Part shown: piece by piece, positions 35,299 to 45,136 of the stretch
Layout: each line of letters begins with the position of its first letter
Numbering within the stretch: the stretch's first letter is position 1
Made by a program: the position numbers and the translations under genes
Assembly (NCBI RefSeq): GCF_001613365.1
Contig: NZ_BDCF01000006.1
Coordinates: forward strand, 1-64,000
Direction of reading: 5' to 3'
Source of the DNA: Nocardia xishanensis NBRC 101358
GTDB taxonomy: Bacteria > Actinomycetota > Actinomycetes > Mycobacteriales > Mycobacteriaceae
DNA: 64,000 nucleotides
Notes under the pieces: generated by a model
Database searches by the model: none
Seen by the model: the letters and a program-made list of their open reading frames with translations, nothing else
What the model was told of the DNA's origin: nothing

Positions 35299-36545
35299 AC
35301 GACGGCTGGTGGCGCCGGTTCCAGGAACGGCTGCGGCGACTGCCCGCGGCCGTCGGCTACCTGGTGGTCGGCGGCGTCACCGGCCTGTTCGCGCTGTTCG
35401 GAGCGGCCGGGCTGTTCGTCGTGGCGGTGCTGAGCCTGATCGGAGTGGGGATACCCGCGCTGCCCGAGGCGGCGCGGGTGCTGCGGCCGCTGGCGGCTTT
35501 CGAAAGGCGAAGGGCGGCGGCCCGGCTCGGTACGCCGATCGAGCAGGTCTACCGCCCGATCACCGGTGACCTGAGGGAACGGCTCGCCACGCTCGTCGCC
35601 GATCCGGCCAACCGGCGCGACCTCGGCTGGCTGGCGCTGCACGCGCTGACCGGATTCCCGCTGGCCGCAGTGGCGGTCGCGCTGCCGCTCAGCGTGGTGA
35701 ATCAGGCGCTGATCCCGGCGTATTGGCGGCTGCTTCCCGAAGGTGAGATCACCAATTACGGCCTTACGGTCGATTCGTGGCCGAAGGCGGTGCTGAGCCT
35801 GCTGATCGCGATTCCAGTCGGCGCCTTGGCACTGCGTATTCCGGTGGTCGCCGAGGCGCAAGCGCGTGCGGCCAGGGCTTTGCTCGCGCCCGACGAGGGC
35901 GCGTTGCTCGCCCATCGGGTCGCCGAGCTGACCGCGACGAGGGCCGCCGCGCTGGACGCGCACGGGGCCGAGCTGCGCCGCATCGAACGGGACCTGCACG
36001 ACGGCGCGCAGGCCAGGATCGCGGCGGTCATCATGCAGCTCGGTCTCGCCGAGCAGCTGCGCGAACGAGACCCCGAGGCCGCCGCGGGCATGGTGCGCAC
36101 CGCGCAGGACACCGCCGCGGCGGCGCTGGCCGAACTGCGCGACGTGGTGCGCAGCGTCTACCCGCCGGTGCTCTCCGACCGCGGCCTGGCCAGCGCGGTC
36201 TCGGCGCTGGCCGCGCGCAGCCCGATCCCGTGCGTCGTCGAGGTGGAACCCAGCGGCCGCCGCCCGATGGCGGTGGAGGCGGCGGCCTACTTCGTGATCG
36301 CCGAGGCCATCACCAACGCCACCAAACACTCCAGGGCCGAACATCTTTCGGTCACCATGGGCGGCACGGCCGCGCTGCTGGTGGTCGAGATCCGCGACGA
36401 CGGGATCGGCGGAGCCGAACCCGTCGAGGGCGGCGGACTCGCCGGCATCCGGCGCAGGACCGAGGCGCTCGACGGCACGATGACGCTGGACAGTCCGTCC
36501 GGTGGGCCTACTGTGGTGCGCGTGGAGTTGCCGTGCGGGTCGTGA
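35295..36545 (+). CDS. NarL-type sensor histidine kinase
   Basis: 416 residues, GTG start overlapping the MFS stop. The N-terminal sensor half has about four membrane segments in two pairs (20-58 and 115-185) with little outside the membrane. The HisKA_3 box is E-R-D-L-H-D-G-A-Q with the phospho-His; the ATPase part has the N-box A-I-T-N-A-T-K-H-S and the G-box D-D-G-I-G-G-A. It phosphorylates the regulator encoded next. The membrane-embedded sensor and the link to the efflux pump suggest that it senses an agent acting at the membrane. Confidence 0.93.
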   Translation: MNDGWWRRFQERLRRLPAAVGYLVVGGVTGLFALFGAAGLFVVAVLSLIGVGIPALPEAARVLRPLAAFERRRAAARLGTPIEQVYRPITGDLRERLATLVADPANRRDLGWLALHALTGFPLAAVAVALPLSVVNQALIPAYWRLLPEGEITNYGLTVDSWPKAVLSLLIAIPVGALALRIPVVAEAQARAARALLAPDEGALLAHRVAELTATRAAALDAHGAELRRIERDLHDGAQARIAAVIMQLGLAEQLRERDPEAAAGMVRTAQDTAAAALAELRDVVRSVYPPVLSDRGLASAVSALAARSPIPCVVEVEPSGRRPMAVEAAAYFVIAEAITNATKHSRAEHLSVTMGGTAALLVVEIRDDGIGGAEPVEGGGLAGIRRRTEALDGTMTLDSPSGGPTVVRVELPCGS

Positions 36546-37192
36546 TCGCCGAGGACGACGCCCTCCTTCGCGAGGGCTTGTCGCTGCTGCTGAAGACCGC
36601 GGGCATCGAGGTGGCCGCGGCTGTCGACAACGCCGACGACTTCCTTGCCGCCGTCGCCGCCGACCGGCCCGACGCGGTGGTGGTCGACGTCCGGCTCCCG
36701 CCCACCTTCACCGACGATGGTTTGCGCGCCGCGGTGCGCGCCCGTGCGATCCATCCAGGGCTGCCGGTACTGGTGCTCTCGGCCTACGTGGAGGACAGCT
36801 ACGCCTCCGAACTGCTCGGCGACGGCGCTGGCGGCATCGGATATCTGCTCAAGGAGCGGGTCGGCAAGGTGGACCGTTTCCTGGAATCGCTGCGCCGGGT
36901 CGCCGAGGGCGGCACCGCGATGGATCCCGAGGTGATCTCGCAGCTGCTGGTGCGGCGCCGGGCCGACGACCCGCTCTCCGCGCTCACCGCGCGGGAGCGG
37001 GAGGTGCTCGCGCTGATGGCCGAGGGCCACGCCAACCCGGCCATCGCCGAACGGCTCGTCGTCACCGAAGGCGCTGTGCACAAACACATCAGGAACATCT
37101 TCGCCAAGCTCGGACTGTCCGCCGACGAGGCCGGGCACCGCAGGGTGCTCGCCGTGCTCGCCTACCTCGACGCCCGCCCCGGATCGTCCTGA
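36533..37192 (+). CDS. LuxR/NarL-type response regulator
   Basis: 219 residues, GTG start overlapping the kinase gene by 13 bases. Receiver domain: acidic pocket I-A-E-D-D at residues 5-9, phospho-Asp in V-V-V-D-V-R-L-P, Lys in L-L-K-E-R. The output is a LuxR HTH: L-T-A-R-E-R-E-V-L-A-L-M-A-E-G-H-A-N-P-A-I-A. Partner of the kinase. Its 3' end overlaps the convergent hydrolase by 31 bases. Confidence 0.95.
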   Translation: MRVVIAEDDALLREGLSLLLKTAGIEVAAAVDNADDFLAAVAADRPDAVVVDVRLPPTFTDDGLRAAVRARAIHPGLPVLVLSAYVEDSYASELLGDGAGGIGYLLKERVGKVDRFLESLRRVAEGGTAMDPEVISQLLVRRRADDPLSALTAREREVLALMAEGHANPAIAERLVVTEGAVHKHIRNIFAKLGLSADEAGHRRVLAVLAYLDARPGSS

Positions 37193-38667
37193 CAGGTGAG
37201 ATCGCTCGCGGGCAGCGTGCCGTCGCGGAAGTAGGCGTTGACCGCGGCGTAGGCGCAGTCGTTCGGATACCGCCCGTAGATCGAGTGGATCGGTACGTCC
37301 CGCAGGGTGACCATGCGGGAGCCGGTGAGCGCGCGGTGCATGGCGAGCGCCCCGCCGTAGGTGGTGCGGGTGTCGCCGGTGGACTGCACGATCAGGCTCG
37401 GCACGGAATTGCCGATGACGGTGGCACTTTCGATCGGCGACGGCCAGAACGCGCATGGCGTGATGTTGCCGGCGAACGCGCCGAACAGCGGCTGATTCGC
37501 CCTGCTCGCCTCGATATTGCGCCAATACCAGCTCGGGTCGCGCGGGGCGTCCACGTCACCGCACATGATCGCCATCTGCGCCGAGTTGTCGCTCGGCCGC
37601 GCGGCGAGCATGAAGTCGAGCACGGCGGCGAGTTCGGGAGTCGGCTGCACTGGCGCCCCCTCGGCCGCATCGAGCAGGAGGCGCACCTGGTTCGCCAACT
37701 GCTGGTACTGGCGCGGATCGTCCAGGCCGATGAACAGCACCATCGGAACGATGTGATCGTCCAGCTCGAACTCGCCGAGCCGGACGGGCCGCTCGCTCGC
37801 GCGGTGGACCAGGTCGAGCACGGTGGCGCGGACGGCGGCGCGGTCGGCGCCGAAGCGGAATTCGCCGTCGTGGCCCGCGGCCCAGTCGGCCCACAGATGG
37901 AAGGCCGCCTCGTTGGCCGGGCCCATGTCCTGGACCATCCCGACCGGGCCGTAGCGCTCCGGGTCCACCGTGCTGTCCAGCACGATGCGGTCGGCGCGTT
38001 CGGGGAACAGCTGGGTGTAGACCGCGCCGAGATAGGTTCCGTAAGAGGTGCCGAAGTAGCTGATCCGGTCCTCGCCGAGGGCGGCGCGGACGACCTCCAT
38101 GTCCCGTGCGGTGTTGCGGGTGGTGATGTGGCGCAGCCGCTCGCTCTCGGTCGCCACGCACCGCGCCGCGAGTTCGGCTTGCTGCGCGACGGATTCCGCG
38201 TAGCTCGCGGCGTCGACGCCCGCCGATTGCAGACCGAACCCGCGCGGCCAGCCGCAATTCACGGGGGAGGAGCGGCCGACGCCGCGCGGATCCATGCCGA
38301 TGAGGTCATAGCGGGCGCGCACGTCCTCGGTCATCGCCTCGCGGACGTCGACCATGGCGTCGAGGCCTGCGCCGCCGGGACCGCCAGGGTTCGACAGCAT
38401 GACTCCGCGCCGTTGCGCCGGGTCGGAGGCGGGTATGCGCGAGATGACAACGGTGAGGGTTTTCCCTTGGGGCGCGGCGTAATCCAATGGGACGGTGACG
38501 TCGGCGCATTCGGCGCCCAGCGGGTCCAAGCGCGGGTGATCGCAGGACGTCCAGGACAATCGCTGGTCGTAGAAGCGGTCGAGTCCCGCGTCGGCCGATG
38601 CCGGTGCGGCGACGAGGAATCCGGCGAGGACGGCCACAGCGGCCGTGATCGCCTTCGTGGGATGCAC
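37162..38667 (-). CDS. Secreted S33-type alpha/beta hydrolase (tripeptidyl aminopeptidase-like)
   Basis: 501 residues from GTG 38667 (GGAG nine bases upstream). A signal peptide ends at A-P-A-S-A-D-A. The fold shows N-P-G-G-P-G-G-A-G as oxyanion loop, Ser in G-T-S-Y-G-T, Asp in S-T-G-D-T-R-T-T and His in V-P-I-H-S-I-Y-G, with the C-terminal TAP-like part. It resembles mycobacterial and Streptomyces exported peptidases that remove N-terminal tripeptides or act on esters. It ends inside the response regulator gene on the other strand. Confidence 0.9.
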   Translation of the reverse strand: MHPTKAITAAVAVLAGFLVAAPASADAGLDRFYDQRLSWTSCDHPRLDPLGAECADVTVPLDYAAPQGKTLTVVISRIPASDPAQRRGVMLSNPGGPGGAGLDAMVDVREAMTEDVRARYDLIGMDPRGVGRSSPVNCGWPRGFGLQSAGVDAASYAESVAQQAELAARCVATESERLRHITTRNTARDMEVVRAALGEDRISYFGTSYGTYLGAVYTQLFPERADRIVLDSTVDPERYGPVGMVQDMGPANEAAFHLWADWAAGHDGEFRFGADRAAVRATVLDLVHRASERPVRLGEFELDDHIVPMVLFIGLDDPRQYQQLANQVRLLLDAAEGAPVQPTPELAAVLDFMLAARPSDNSAQMAIMCGDVDAPRDPSWYWRNIEASRANQPLFGAFAGNITPCAFWPSPIESATVIGNSVPSLIVQSTGDTRTTYGGALAMHRALTGSRMVTLRDVPIHSIYGRYPNDCAYAAVNAYFRDGTLPASDLTCQDDPGRASR

Positions 38668-38735
38668 TGTGAGATCTCCGGTTTCGTTCGACCGCGCCGT
38701 CAACGGCGCGGTGTGGACAAGGCGTCGGGCGCGGA

Positions 38736-39905
38736 TCACACCGAGCACACGGCGGCGTCGAACGCCCGCTGCACCAACTCGGCGCTCTCCTCGCTGGTCG
38801 GCAGCTGATTCACGGTGATGGTCACCGCGAGTCCGTCGGCGGTGACGCCGTTGCGGGTCTCGAATCCCGGGATGCTGCCGCCGTGTCCCCACACCTCTTT
38901 TCCACAGGAGGTCGGCAGGTGGATGAGTCCCAATCCGTAGCCCGCGTCCGGCATCCGGTCGAAGGGCACGGTGCGCCGCATCTCGTTTAGTTGCGCGGCG
39001 GGCAGCAACCTACCGTCCAGCAGCGCGCGGAAGAAGCGGTTCAGATCGCGGCCGGTGGCGATCATCGCGCCCGCGGTGTCGGCCCACGAGGGGTCGAGGT
39101 CGGTGAAATCGACGCGGACGCCGTCGATTTCCTGGTAGCCGACGGGATGCGGTCCGCTGATGCCGGTCTCGCCGGCCAAGGGCAACCCGGTGTCGCGCAG
39201 GCCGAGCGGTTCGATGATGCGCGCGGTGATCTCGGCGGACGCGGTGCGTCCGGTCGTTTGCTGGATCAGCATGCCGAGCAGGACGTAGTTGGTATTGGTG
39301 TACAGCGAGCGAGCGCCGGGCTCGAACTGCGGAGGCATGGTCATCGCCAGGCGCACCAGTTCGGCCGGATCGTATCGGCGCCAGCGCACCGCTTCGGTAT
39401 TCACCTCCAACTGCGCAGTGCCGCGCTCGGCCCGCAGCTCGGGATCGCCTCCCGCGAGGTACTCGGGCAGGCCACTTGTGTGCTGAAGCAGATGGCGCAC
39501 CGTGATCCGATTTCCGTCGTTGCCGTTGCCGTGCACCACCCCTGGCAAGTAGCGCTCGATGGGAGCGTCGAGCTCGATCTTGCCCTCGGCGACCAGTTGC
39601 AGCACTACCGTCGCGACGAATGTCTTCGTGTTGCTGCCGATTCGCACGCGAGCGTCGACGGGAAACGGCGCGCCCGTAGCGATGTCGCCGACGCCCGCGT
39701 TAACCGTACGGTCGCCCGCGTCGGTGGTGAGCACCGCCTGCGCGCCGGGAAATCCGCCGCGCACCGCATCGTCCAGCGCCCGCTGGATCGCACCACTGCG
39801 GTCGGCGGGCGCGGTGTCGGCGCCGCACCCGACGGCGCCGAACAGCGCGACGAGACAGATCCCGGCCGCGGCCGCGCGCAGGCCGTCGCGTCGAAAAACG
39901 GTCAT
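38736..39905 (-). CDS. Lipoprotein serine hydrolase (class C beta-lactamase / D,D-carboxypeptidase family)
   Basis: 389 residues. The start has a lipoprotein signal with lipobox A-V-G-C (Cys27). Catalytic motifs: S-N-T-K (SxxK), Y-T-N (YxN) and H-G-G (HxG) near the C-terminus. These put it with Streptomyces R61-type D,D-carboxypeptidases and esterases. It is on the same strand as, and just upstream of, the S33 hydrolase (68-base gap), so both may be made together and act at the cell surface. Confidence 0.9.
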   Translation of the reverse strand: MTVFRRDGLRAAAAGICLVALFGAVGCGADTAPADRSGAIQRALDDAVRGGFPGAQAVLTTDAGDRTVNAGVGDIATGAPFPVDARVRIGSNTKTFVATVVLQLVAEGKIELDAPIERYLPGVVHGNGNDGNRITVRHLLQHTSGLPEYLAGGDPELRAERGTAQLEVNTEAVRWRRYDPAELVRLAMTMPPQFEPGARSLYTNTNYVLLGMLIQQTTGRTASAEITARIIEPLGLRDTGLPLAGETGISGPHPVGYQEIDGVRVDFTDLDPSWADTAGAMIATGRDLNRFFRALLDGRLLPAAQLNEMRRTVPFDRMPDAGYGLGLIHLPTSCGKEVWGHGGSIPGFETRNGVTADGLAVTITVNQLPTSEESAELVQRAFDAAVCSV

Positions 39906-40220
39906 GTGCTGTGCGTTCCTCTCTCACGGGCGCGGCGCGACGGTTGTGCGCCTTGCCTTTTCGAGCCTATGAACGCGAGTTCGCCGCGCCCATGACGCGC
40001 GCACCCGTATTCGCGGTGGTGCGTACCGGATACTCGAGGTAGTGCCAGCACTACCTCGCGGCTTCCGGACGCGTGCGTCTCCGGCGAAGCGGGAAAAGGG
40101 TGGAGAAGGTGGAATCGCCCGAGGGCTGGGGTGATCGAACCCTAGGGGTGGCTGTTCCCGGTCGTTTTCACCCCTACCTTTTGAAGAGTCAACTTCAAAC
40201 CTCGCTTTCCAGGAGCAGAA
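39906..40220. other. Divergent promoter region with two inverted repeats
   Basis: No gene seen. Near the plus-strand side TAGGGGTG (40143-40150) pairs with CACCCCTA (40169-40176), and TTGAAG (40181-40186) with CTTCAA (40193-40198), ending 22 bases before the small secreted protein. They look like regulator sites for that gene. The rest is plain GC-rich sequence. Confidence 0.5.
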
Positions 40221-40463
40221 ATGCGAATCAAGTCCTTCCTCGCCGCTGGCCTTCTTGCCACCGCAGCCGTCGCCGGGGTGTCGACGGCTGCCACGGCCAA
40301 CGCCGCGCCGACCTACCAGGCCACCGGCTACGGCGCCACCTACATCGGCACCTACGCCACTTTCGAAGCCTGCCGTGCCGACGGCACCTCGCCCAGCACC
40401 GGCGGCTACTACTGGGAGTGCGTCGAGGCCTGGGACGGCTGGGACCTCTACATCTACTACTGA
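40221..40463 (+). CDS. Small secreted protein
   Basis: 80 residues. A clear signal peptide (M-R-I-K-S-F, hydrophobic core, cleavage after A-N-A-A) leaves a mature part of about 50 residues rich in Tyr, Trp, Thr and Gly, with two cysteines that could form a disulfide (A-C-R-A and W-E-C-V). SD AGGAGCAG is six bases upstream. Similar tiny exported proteins are common in Nocardia and Mycobacterium; I do not know a function. Confidence 0.8.
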   Translation: MRIKSFLAAGLLATAAVAGVSTAATANAAPTYQATGYGATYIGTYATFEACRADGTSPSTGGYYWECVEAWDGWDLYIYY

Positions 40464-40570
40464 CGGTCCGCGAAACCACCCGTAAACGGCGCTGCCGCAC
40501 CGTGATCGGATTCCCGGGGACGTTCGGCATCGGCCGGGCGTCCCCCTTCGCGTTCGGGGGTGGGACATAG

Positions 40571-40605
40571 AAAAAGGCGGGAGGTCCGTACGGACCTCCC
40601 GCCTT
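40571..40605 (-). terminator. Rho-independent terminator of ppa
   Basis: A perfect 32-base palindrome with half-site AAGGCGGGAGGTCCGT (40574-40605), followed on the minus strand by TTTTT (AAAAA at 40571-40575 on the plus strand). It begins 12 bases after the ppa stop. It is the clearest intrinsic terminator in the window. Confidence 0.93.
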
Positions 40606-40616
40606 CGTCGTGTGGC

Positions 40617-41108
40617 TCAGTGGCCGCCCTGCTCCTGCAGGCGCTTCAGAGAGGCCTCCACCTCCGCCTCGGCCTCGGCCCGGCCGACCCACTCCGAACC
40701 CTTCACGAACTTGCCCGGCTCCAGATCCTTGTAGCGCTCGAAGAAGTGCTTGATCGCGGAGAGCTCGAACTCGGGCACGTCGGCCAGGTCCTGGATGTGG
40801 TCCCAGCGCGGGTCGCCCGCGGGCACGCACAGCACCTTGGCGTCGCCGCCCGCCTCGTCTTCCATCTTGTACATCGCGACCGGACGCGCCTCGACGATCA
40901 CGCCCGGGAACACCGCGTCGGGCAACAGGACCAGCGCGTCGAGCGGGTCGCCGTCCTCGCCGAGCGAGTTCTCGATGAAGCCGTAGTCGGCCGGGTAGGC
41001 CATGGAGGTGTAGAGGAAGCGGTCGAGGCGGACCCGGCCGGTCTCGTGATCGACCTCGTACTTGTTGCGGGAACCCTTGGGGATCTCGATAGTGACGTCG
41101 AACTCCAC
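40617..41108 (-). CDS. ppa: Inorganic pyrophosphatase
   Basis: 163 residues from GTG 41108, with AAGGAG upstream; a frame to 41150 is an extension. Family I pyrophosphatase: [18 protein letters not shown] and the metal-binding D-G-D-P-L-D. It splits pyrophosphate and so pulls biosynthesis forward. Divergent from the D,D-carboxypeptidase gene as in mycobacteria. Confidence 0.97.
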   Translation of the reverse strand: MEFDVTIEIPKGSRNKYEVDHETGRVRLDRFLYTSMAYPADYGFIENSLGEDGDPLDALVLLPDAVFPGVIVEARPVAMYKMEDEAGGDAKVLCVPAGDPRWDHIQDLADVPEFELSAIKHFFERYKDLEPGKFVKGSEWVGRAEAEAEVEASLKRLQEQGGH

Positions 41109-41230
41109 GCCATCTCCTTCTGTGCTGCATCCGGTGGCTAGAGCGGGCACGACCGCCGACTCGCCAGGTTGTTCGGGGGAACGGTAGCGAAACGAGGATA
41201 GTGTGATCGGTGGGGCCGAGGTTATAGGGC

Positions 41231-42736
41231 ATGGGTGCGCCGGGTGGTGCGCGGCAGCCGAGTCAGGGAGACGACGGGCACGTGTTTGGTGGGAACAAGA
41301 GGAATATCGGTGACTTGGCTGCGCGGCGCCGCCGCAGGATGTGGATCGGATTCGGGGCCACCCTCGCGGTGCTGCTGATCGCCGCCGCGGGCGCGCTGGT
41401 CGTCCTCGAGCCGTGGACCCCGGAATTCCGGCACGGCGGGCTGACCGTCGCCGCGCCGCCCGCTCCGGTCAAGCCGTTCCCGCAGGTGGCCGCCGCCCCG
41501 TCCGACGCGCCCGCGCCGAGTCCGGCCGGTGTCGTCGCCGCGCTCGGGCCCGCGCTGGTCAATCCTGATCTCGGCGCGTTCGCCGGCATCGTCACCGACG
41601 CCGACAGCGGGACCACGCTGTGGAGCCAGGACCCCGGCACGCCGATGATCCCGTCGTCCACCGCCAAGATCCTCACCACCGCGGCCGCACTGCTCGCGCT
41701 GCCCCCGGATCAGCGGGTCGCCACCAAGGTGGTCGACGGCGCCGCGCCCGGCGAACTCGTCCTCGTCGGCGGCGGGGACCCGACTCTCACCGCGCAGGCC
41801 GACGGCAAGGGCTACTACCCCAATGGGCCGCGCCTGGCGGACCTCGTCGCGCAGATCCGCCTCTCCGGGCGCGCGGTGGACACCATCGTCGTCGACACCA
41901 CCGCCTTCGCCGGGGCGACCATGGCGAAGGGCTGGGAGAACGCCGACATCCCCGGCGGCTCCATCGCGCCGATCGACTCGGTGATGATCGACGGAGGCCG
42001 CCTCGACCCGCTCGTCGAGTACTCACCGCGCACCGCGACCCCCGCGCTGGACGCCGGACGCAGGCTGGCCGCCGAACTCGGGCTCGACCCCGAACGGGTG
42101 CGCGCGGGCAAGGCCGCGCCGGACGCCGCCGAGGTGGCGAGCGTGCAGTCCGCGCCGCTGCGCGACCGGTTACGCGACATGATGGTCCACTCCGACAACG
42201 TGCTCGCCGAGACCATCGGCCGGGAAATCGCCCTGGCGACCGGGTACGAACCGTCGTTCGACGGCGCGGTCGCCGCCGTGGCCGCCACGCTGGTGAAGGC
42301 GGGCTTCGACACGAACGGCGTGGTGATGCACGACACCAGCGGGCTCTCGACGGAGGACCGCATTCCCGCGCGTCTGCTCGGCAAGATCGTCGCCACCGCG
42401 GCCCAGTCGGCCGACGACACGCCGTCTGGCACCAACGCGCGGCCCGCGGGCGAGAAGCTTTCCGCCACGCTTGCGCCGATGCTCGACGATCTGCCGGTCG
42501 CGGGTGCGACAGGCTCGCTGGCCAGCCGCTACGTCACCCAGAACCGGGGCGGCGCGGGTTGGGTGCGCGCCAAGACCGGAACTCTCTCGGTGGCCAGCAC
42601 GTTGGTCGGGTATGTGCTCGACCGGGATGGCCGGGTGCTGGCCTTCGCGTTGATGTCGAACGATCGGCCGCCGGAGGTGAGCAGGCCCGCGTTGGACGCC
42701 ATCGCAGGCACGCTGCGCAACTGTGGATGCTCGTGA
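41231..42736 (+). CDS. dacB: D-alanyl-D-alanine carboxypeptidase/endopeptidase (PBP4, S13 family)
   Basis: 501 residues. A short cytoplasmic part and R-R-R-R-R precede one membrane helix (38-58), then a Pro/Ala-rich linker. The penicillin-binding motifs are all present: S143-T-A-K, S-D-N and K-T-G, in the S13 order. It trims peptidoglycan stem peptides or cuts cross-links. Homologue of Rv3627c by context and motifs. The next gene begins about at its stop. Confidence 0.93.
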   Translation: MGAPGGARQPSQGDDGHVFGGNKRNIGDLAARRRRRMWIGFGATLAVLLIAAAGALVVLEPWTPEFRHGGLTVAAPPAPVKPFPQVAAAPSDAPAPSPAGVVAALGPALVNPDLGAFAGIVTDADSGTTLWSQDPGTPMIPSSTAKILTTAAALLALPPDQRVATKVVDGAAPGELVLVGGGDPTLTAQADGKGYYPNGPRLADLVAQIRLSGRAVDTIVVDTTAFAGATMAKGWENADIPGGSIAPIDSVMIDGGRLDPLVEYSPRTATPALDAGRRLAAELGLDPERVRAGKAAPDAAEVASVQSAPLRDRLRDMMVHSDNVLAETIGREIALATGYEPSFDGAVAAVAATLVKAGFDTNGVVMHDTSGLSTEDRIPARLLGKIVATAAQSADDTPSGTNARPAGEKLSATLAPMLDDLPVAGATGSLASRYVTQNRGGAGWVRAKTGTLSVASTLVGYVLDRDGRVLAFALMSNDRPPEVSRPALDAIAGTLRNCGCS

Positions 42737-42749
42737 CGGGTGGTTGACC

Positions 42750-43868
42750 ATGTTCGAAGGCGCTGACGATACTCGCGAATCCGCTCCTGCCGATCCGGTA
42801 CCGGACGGCAAGGCGCTGCGGCATCGCTCCGGGTTGTCCGGCGCCGTCGACTGGCGGCTGGCCGCCCGCACCGGGTCGGCCCTCGTTCCGCCGGGGCCGC
42901 GCACCTCGCGGTACTCGGCCGAACAGGTCGTCGCCGAATTGGCCGAGGCGTCCGTGCGAGCCGAGGTCCCGGTCCGCGAGGTGAGCCGACTGCTCGACGA
43001 CCAGCCCGTCCCTGCGGCGCGCATCGTCGATCGGCCCGGCTGGATCGGCGCGGCCGCCGACTCCATGGCCCAGCTCACCGGCACCGGCGGCGATCCGCAT
43101 GGCCGCGGCCTGCTCGCAGGCAAGCCCGCGGGCCTGCAAGCGGGCGCCATGCTGGCTTTCCTCTCCACCGCGATCCTCGGGCAGTACGACCCGTTCACCG
43201 GACCGGACGGCACGCTGCTGCTCGTCGCGCCGAACATCATGGCCGTCGAGCGCGCGCTGAGCGTCCCGACGAGCGACTTCCGTTTCTGGGTGTGCCTGCA
43301 CGAGGTGACCCACCGGGTGCAGTTCTCCTCCGCCCCTTGGCTGGCCGGTTACATGCGCAGCAATGTCGACGTCCTCTCCCAGGTGGGCGACGAACCGCTC
43401 GCCGACATGCTGACCCGCCTGGTCGACGAACTGCGCGACCGCCGCCGCGGCACCGCGCCCGACGATCCGGCCACCCGCGGCATCGTCGGCCTGCTGCGCG
43501 CCACCCAGGCGCCGCCGCAGCGCGAGGCGCTCGACCGGCTGCTCATGCTCGGCACCCTGCTCGAGGGCCACGCCGACCACGTGATGGATGCCGTCGGACC
43601 GAGCGTCATTCCGTCGGTCGAACAGATCCGCGCCGCCTTCGACAAGCGCCGCAAGCGGCCGACCAATCCGCTGCAACGCCTGCTGCGCGCCCTGCTCGGC
43701 GTGGACGCCAAGGTCGCCCAGTACGTCCGCGGCAAGGCCTTCGTCGACCACGTCGTCGACCGCGTCGGCATGGAACGGTTCAACGTCGTGTGGACGGACC
43801 CCGATACCTTGCCGCTGCCGGACGAGATCGACAACCCCGACCGCTGGATCGCGCGGGTACTCGGCTGA
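42750..43868 (+). CDS. Zinc-dependent metalloprotease (DUF2342 / zincin-like)
   Basis: 372 residues. The zinc motif H-E-V-T-H lies mid-protein with E-G-H-A-D-H-V-M-D further on, the pattern of actinobacterial DUF2342 proteins. Substrate unknown. ATG 42750 is taken; GTG 42723, overlapping the dacB stop, is in frame. It is part of the conserved run dacB - zincin - tilS - hpt (Rv3627c to Rv3624c in M. tuberculosis). Confidence 0.92.
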   Translation: MFEGADDTRESAPADPVPDGKALRHRSGLSGAVDWRLAARTGSALVPPGPRTSRYSAEQVVAELAEASVRAEVPVREVSRLLDDQPVPAARIVDRPGWIGAAADSMAQLTGTGGDPHGRGLLAGKPAGLQAGAMLAFLSTAILGQYDPFTGPDGTLLLVAPNIMAVERALSVPTSDFRFWVCLHEVTHRVQFSSAPWLAGYMRSNVDVLSQVGDEPLADMLTRLVDELRDRRRGTAPDDPATRGIVGLLRATQAPPQREALDRLLMLGTLLEGHADHVMDAVGPSVIPSVEQIRAAFDKRRKRPTNPLQRLLRALLGVDAKVAQYVRGKAFVDHVVDRVGMERFNVVWTDPDTLPLPDEIDNPDRWIARVLG

Positions 43869-43977
43869 GCGGGTTCGCCGGGTCCGGCCGGGGCGAACGG
43901 GAACTTCGGTGTTGCTTGCCGATCGCGGGTGAACGGCCGGATTCGCGCTTCGGTCCCGGCATCGTATCGAACAGAGC

Positions 43978-45078
43978 ATGGGTAATGTCCTCGGCATGGG
44001 CCGTGCCGTACGAGCGACGCCCGGGCCGCGCGAGGCGACCGGGTCGACCCGGGGCAGCGCTGACTCGGCCGGGCCGCGCAGGCTGCCGGAAACCGCGGCG
44101 GTGCTGGAGGTCAGGCACGCGGTACGGGCCTGGGCGGGGGAGTATCTGCCCGCGAACGCAGCGGTCGCGGTCGGCCTGTCCGGCGGCGCCGACTCGCTCG
44201 CGTTGACGGCCGCGGCGGTCGTCGAGTTCGGGGATGTCGACGCGCTGATCGTCGACCATCGCCTGCAAGACGGCTCGGCTCAGGTGGCGGCCGACGCGGC
44301 GGCGGCGGCGCTCGCGCTCGGCTGCCGGTCGGCCCGGGTGCTGGCGGTGGACGTCGGCACCGAGGGCGGTCTGGAAGCGGCGGCTCGCACGGCCAGGTAC
44401 CTGGCGTTGGATGCCGCGCGCGCCGGCGCGCCCGTCCTGCTCGGCCACACCCTCGACGACCAGGCCGAGACCGTGCTGCTCGGACTCGCCCGCGGTTCCG
44501 GTGGGCGCTCGATCCAGGGCATGGCGGCCTACGCGGAACCGTGGGGCAGGCCGCTGCTCGGCGTCCGGCGGGCCACGACCAGGCAGATGTGCGCCGACCT
44601 CGGTCGCACACCGCACGAGGACCCGCACAACCTGTCACCCGAATTCACCAGGGTTCGCCTGCGTACGGAGGCGTTGCCCCTGCTCGAGGACGTGCTCGGC
44701 GGCGGCGTCGCGCCCGCGCTCGCCCGCACCGCCGAACAGTTGCGCGAGGACGGCGCGCTGCTCGACGTGCTTGCCGATGAGTTGCTGGAGGCTGCCAGGG
44801 TGCCCGGGACCGCCGGTGATGAGGTGGCGCTGTCCATCGAGACGCTCGCCACTGCACCCGCGGCGCTGCGGCGCAGGGCGATCCGGTCCTGGCTCCTGGA
44901 CAGCGGTGCGAAAGCCCTGACAGACAGGCATTTACGGGCGGTGGACGCCCTGGTGACGGCGTGGCGCGGGCAGGGCGGCGTCGCCGTCGGCGGTGGGTCA
45001 CCGGACACGAGGTTGGTTGCCGCGCGCGAACATGGCAGGCTGACATTGCGCGGACACGACCGATGCCCGCGCGAGTGA
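43978..45078 (+). CDS. tilS: tRNA(Ile)-lysidine synthase
   Basis: 366 residues (less if ATG 43996 is used). The PP-loop is S-G-G-A-D-S (68-73), followed by V-D-H-R-L-Q and G-H-T-L-D-D-Q-A-E-T-V-L, the TilS/MesJ signature. The enzyme adds lysine to C34 of tRNA-Ile so that AUA is read as Ile; it is essential. The long C-terminal domain of E. coli TilS is absent, as in other actinobacteria. Confidence 0.95.
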   Translation: MGNVLGMGRAVRATPGPREATGSTRGSADSAGPRRLPETAAVLEVRHAVRAWAGEYLPANAAVAVGLSGGADSLALTAAAVVEFGDVDALIVDHRLQDGSAQVAADAAAAALALGCRSARVLAVDVGTEGGLEAAARTARYLALDAARAGAPVLLGHTLDDQAETVLLGLARGSGGRSIQGMAAYAEPWGRPLLGVRRATTRQMCADLGRTPHEDPHNLSPEFTRVRLRTEALPLLEDVLGGGVAPALARTAEQLREDGALLDVLADELLEAARVPGTAGDEVALSIETLATAPAALRRRAIRSWLLDSGAKALTDRHLRAVDALVTAWRGQGGVAVGGGSPDTRLVAAREHGRLTLRGHDRCPRE

Positions 45079-45136
45079 CTGATGCCGAGCGGGATCGATC
45101 GAAACCAGCGGCGCACAGGAAGGGAAATCAACTGAC

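Noticed and set aside
36287..38808. Large antisense frames across the two-component genes and the S33 hydrolase
   Set aside because: Low-complexity shadows of clearly identified genes.
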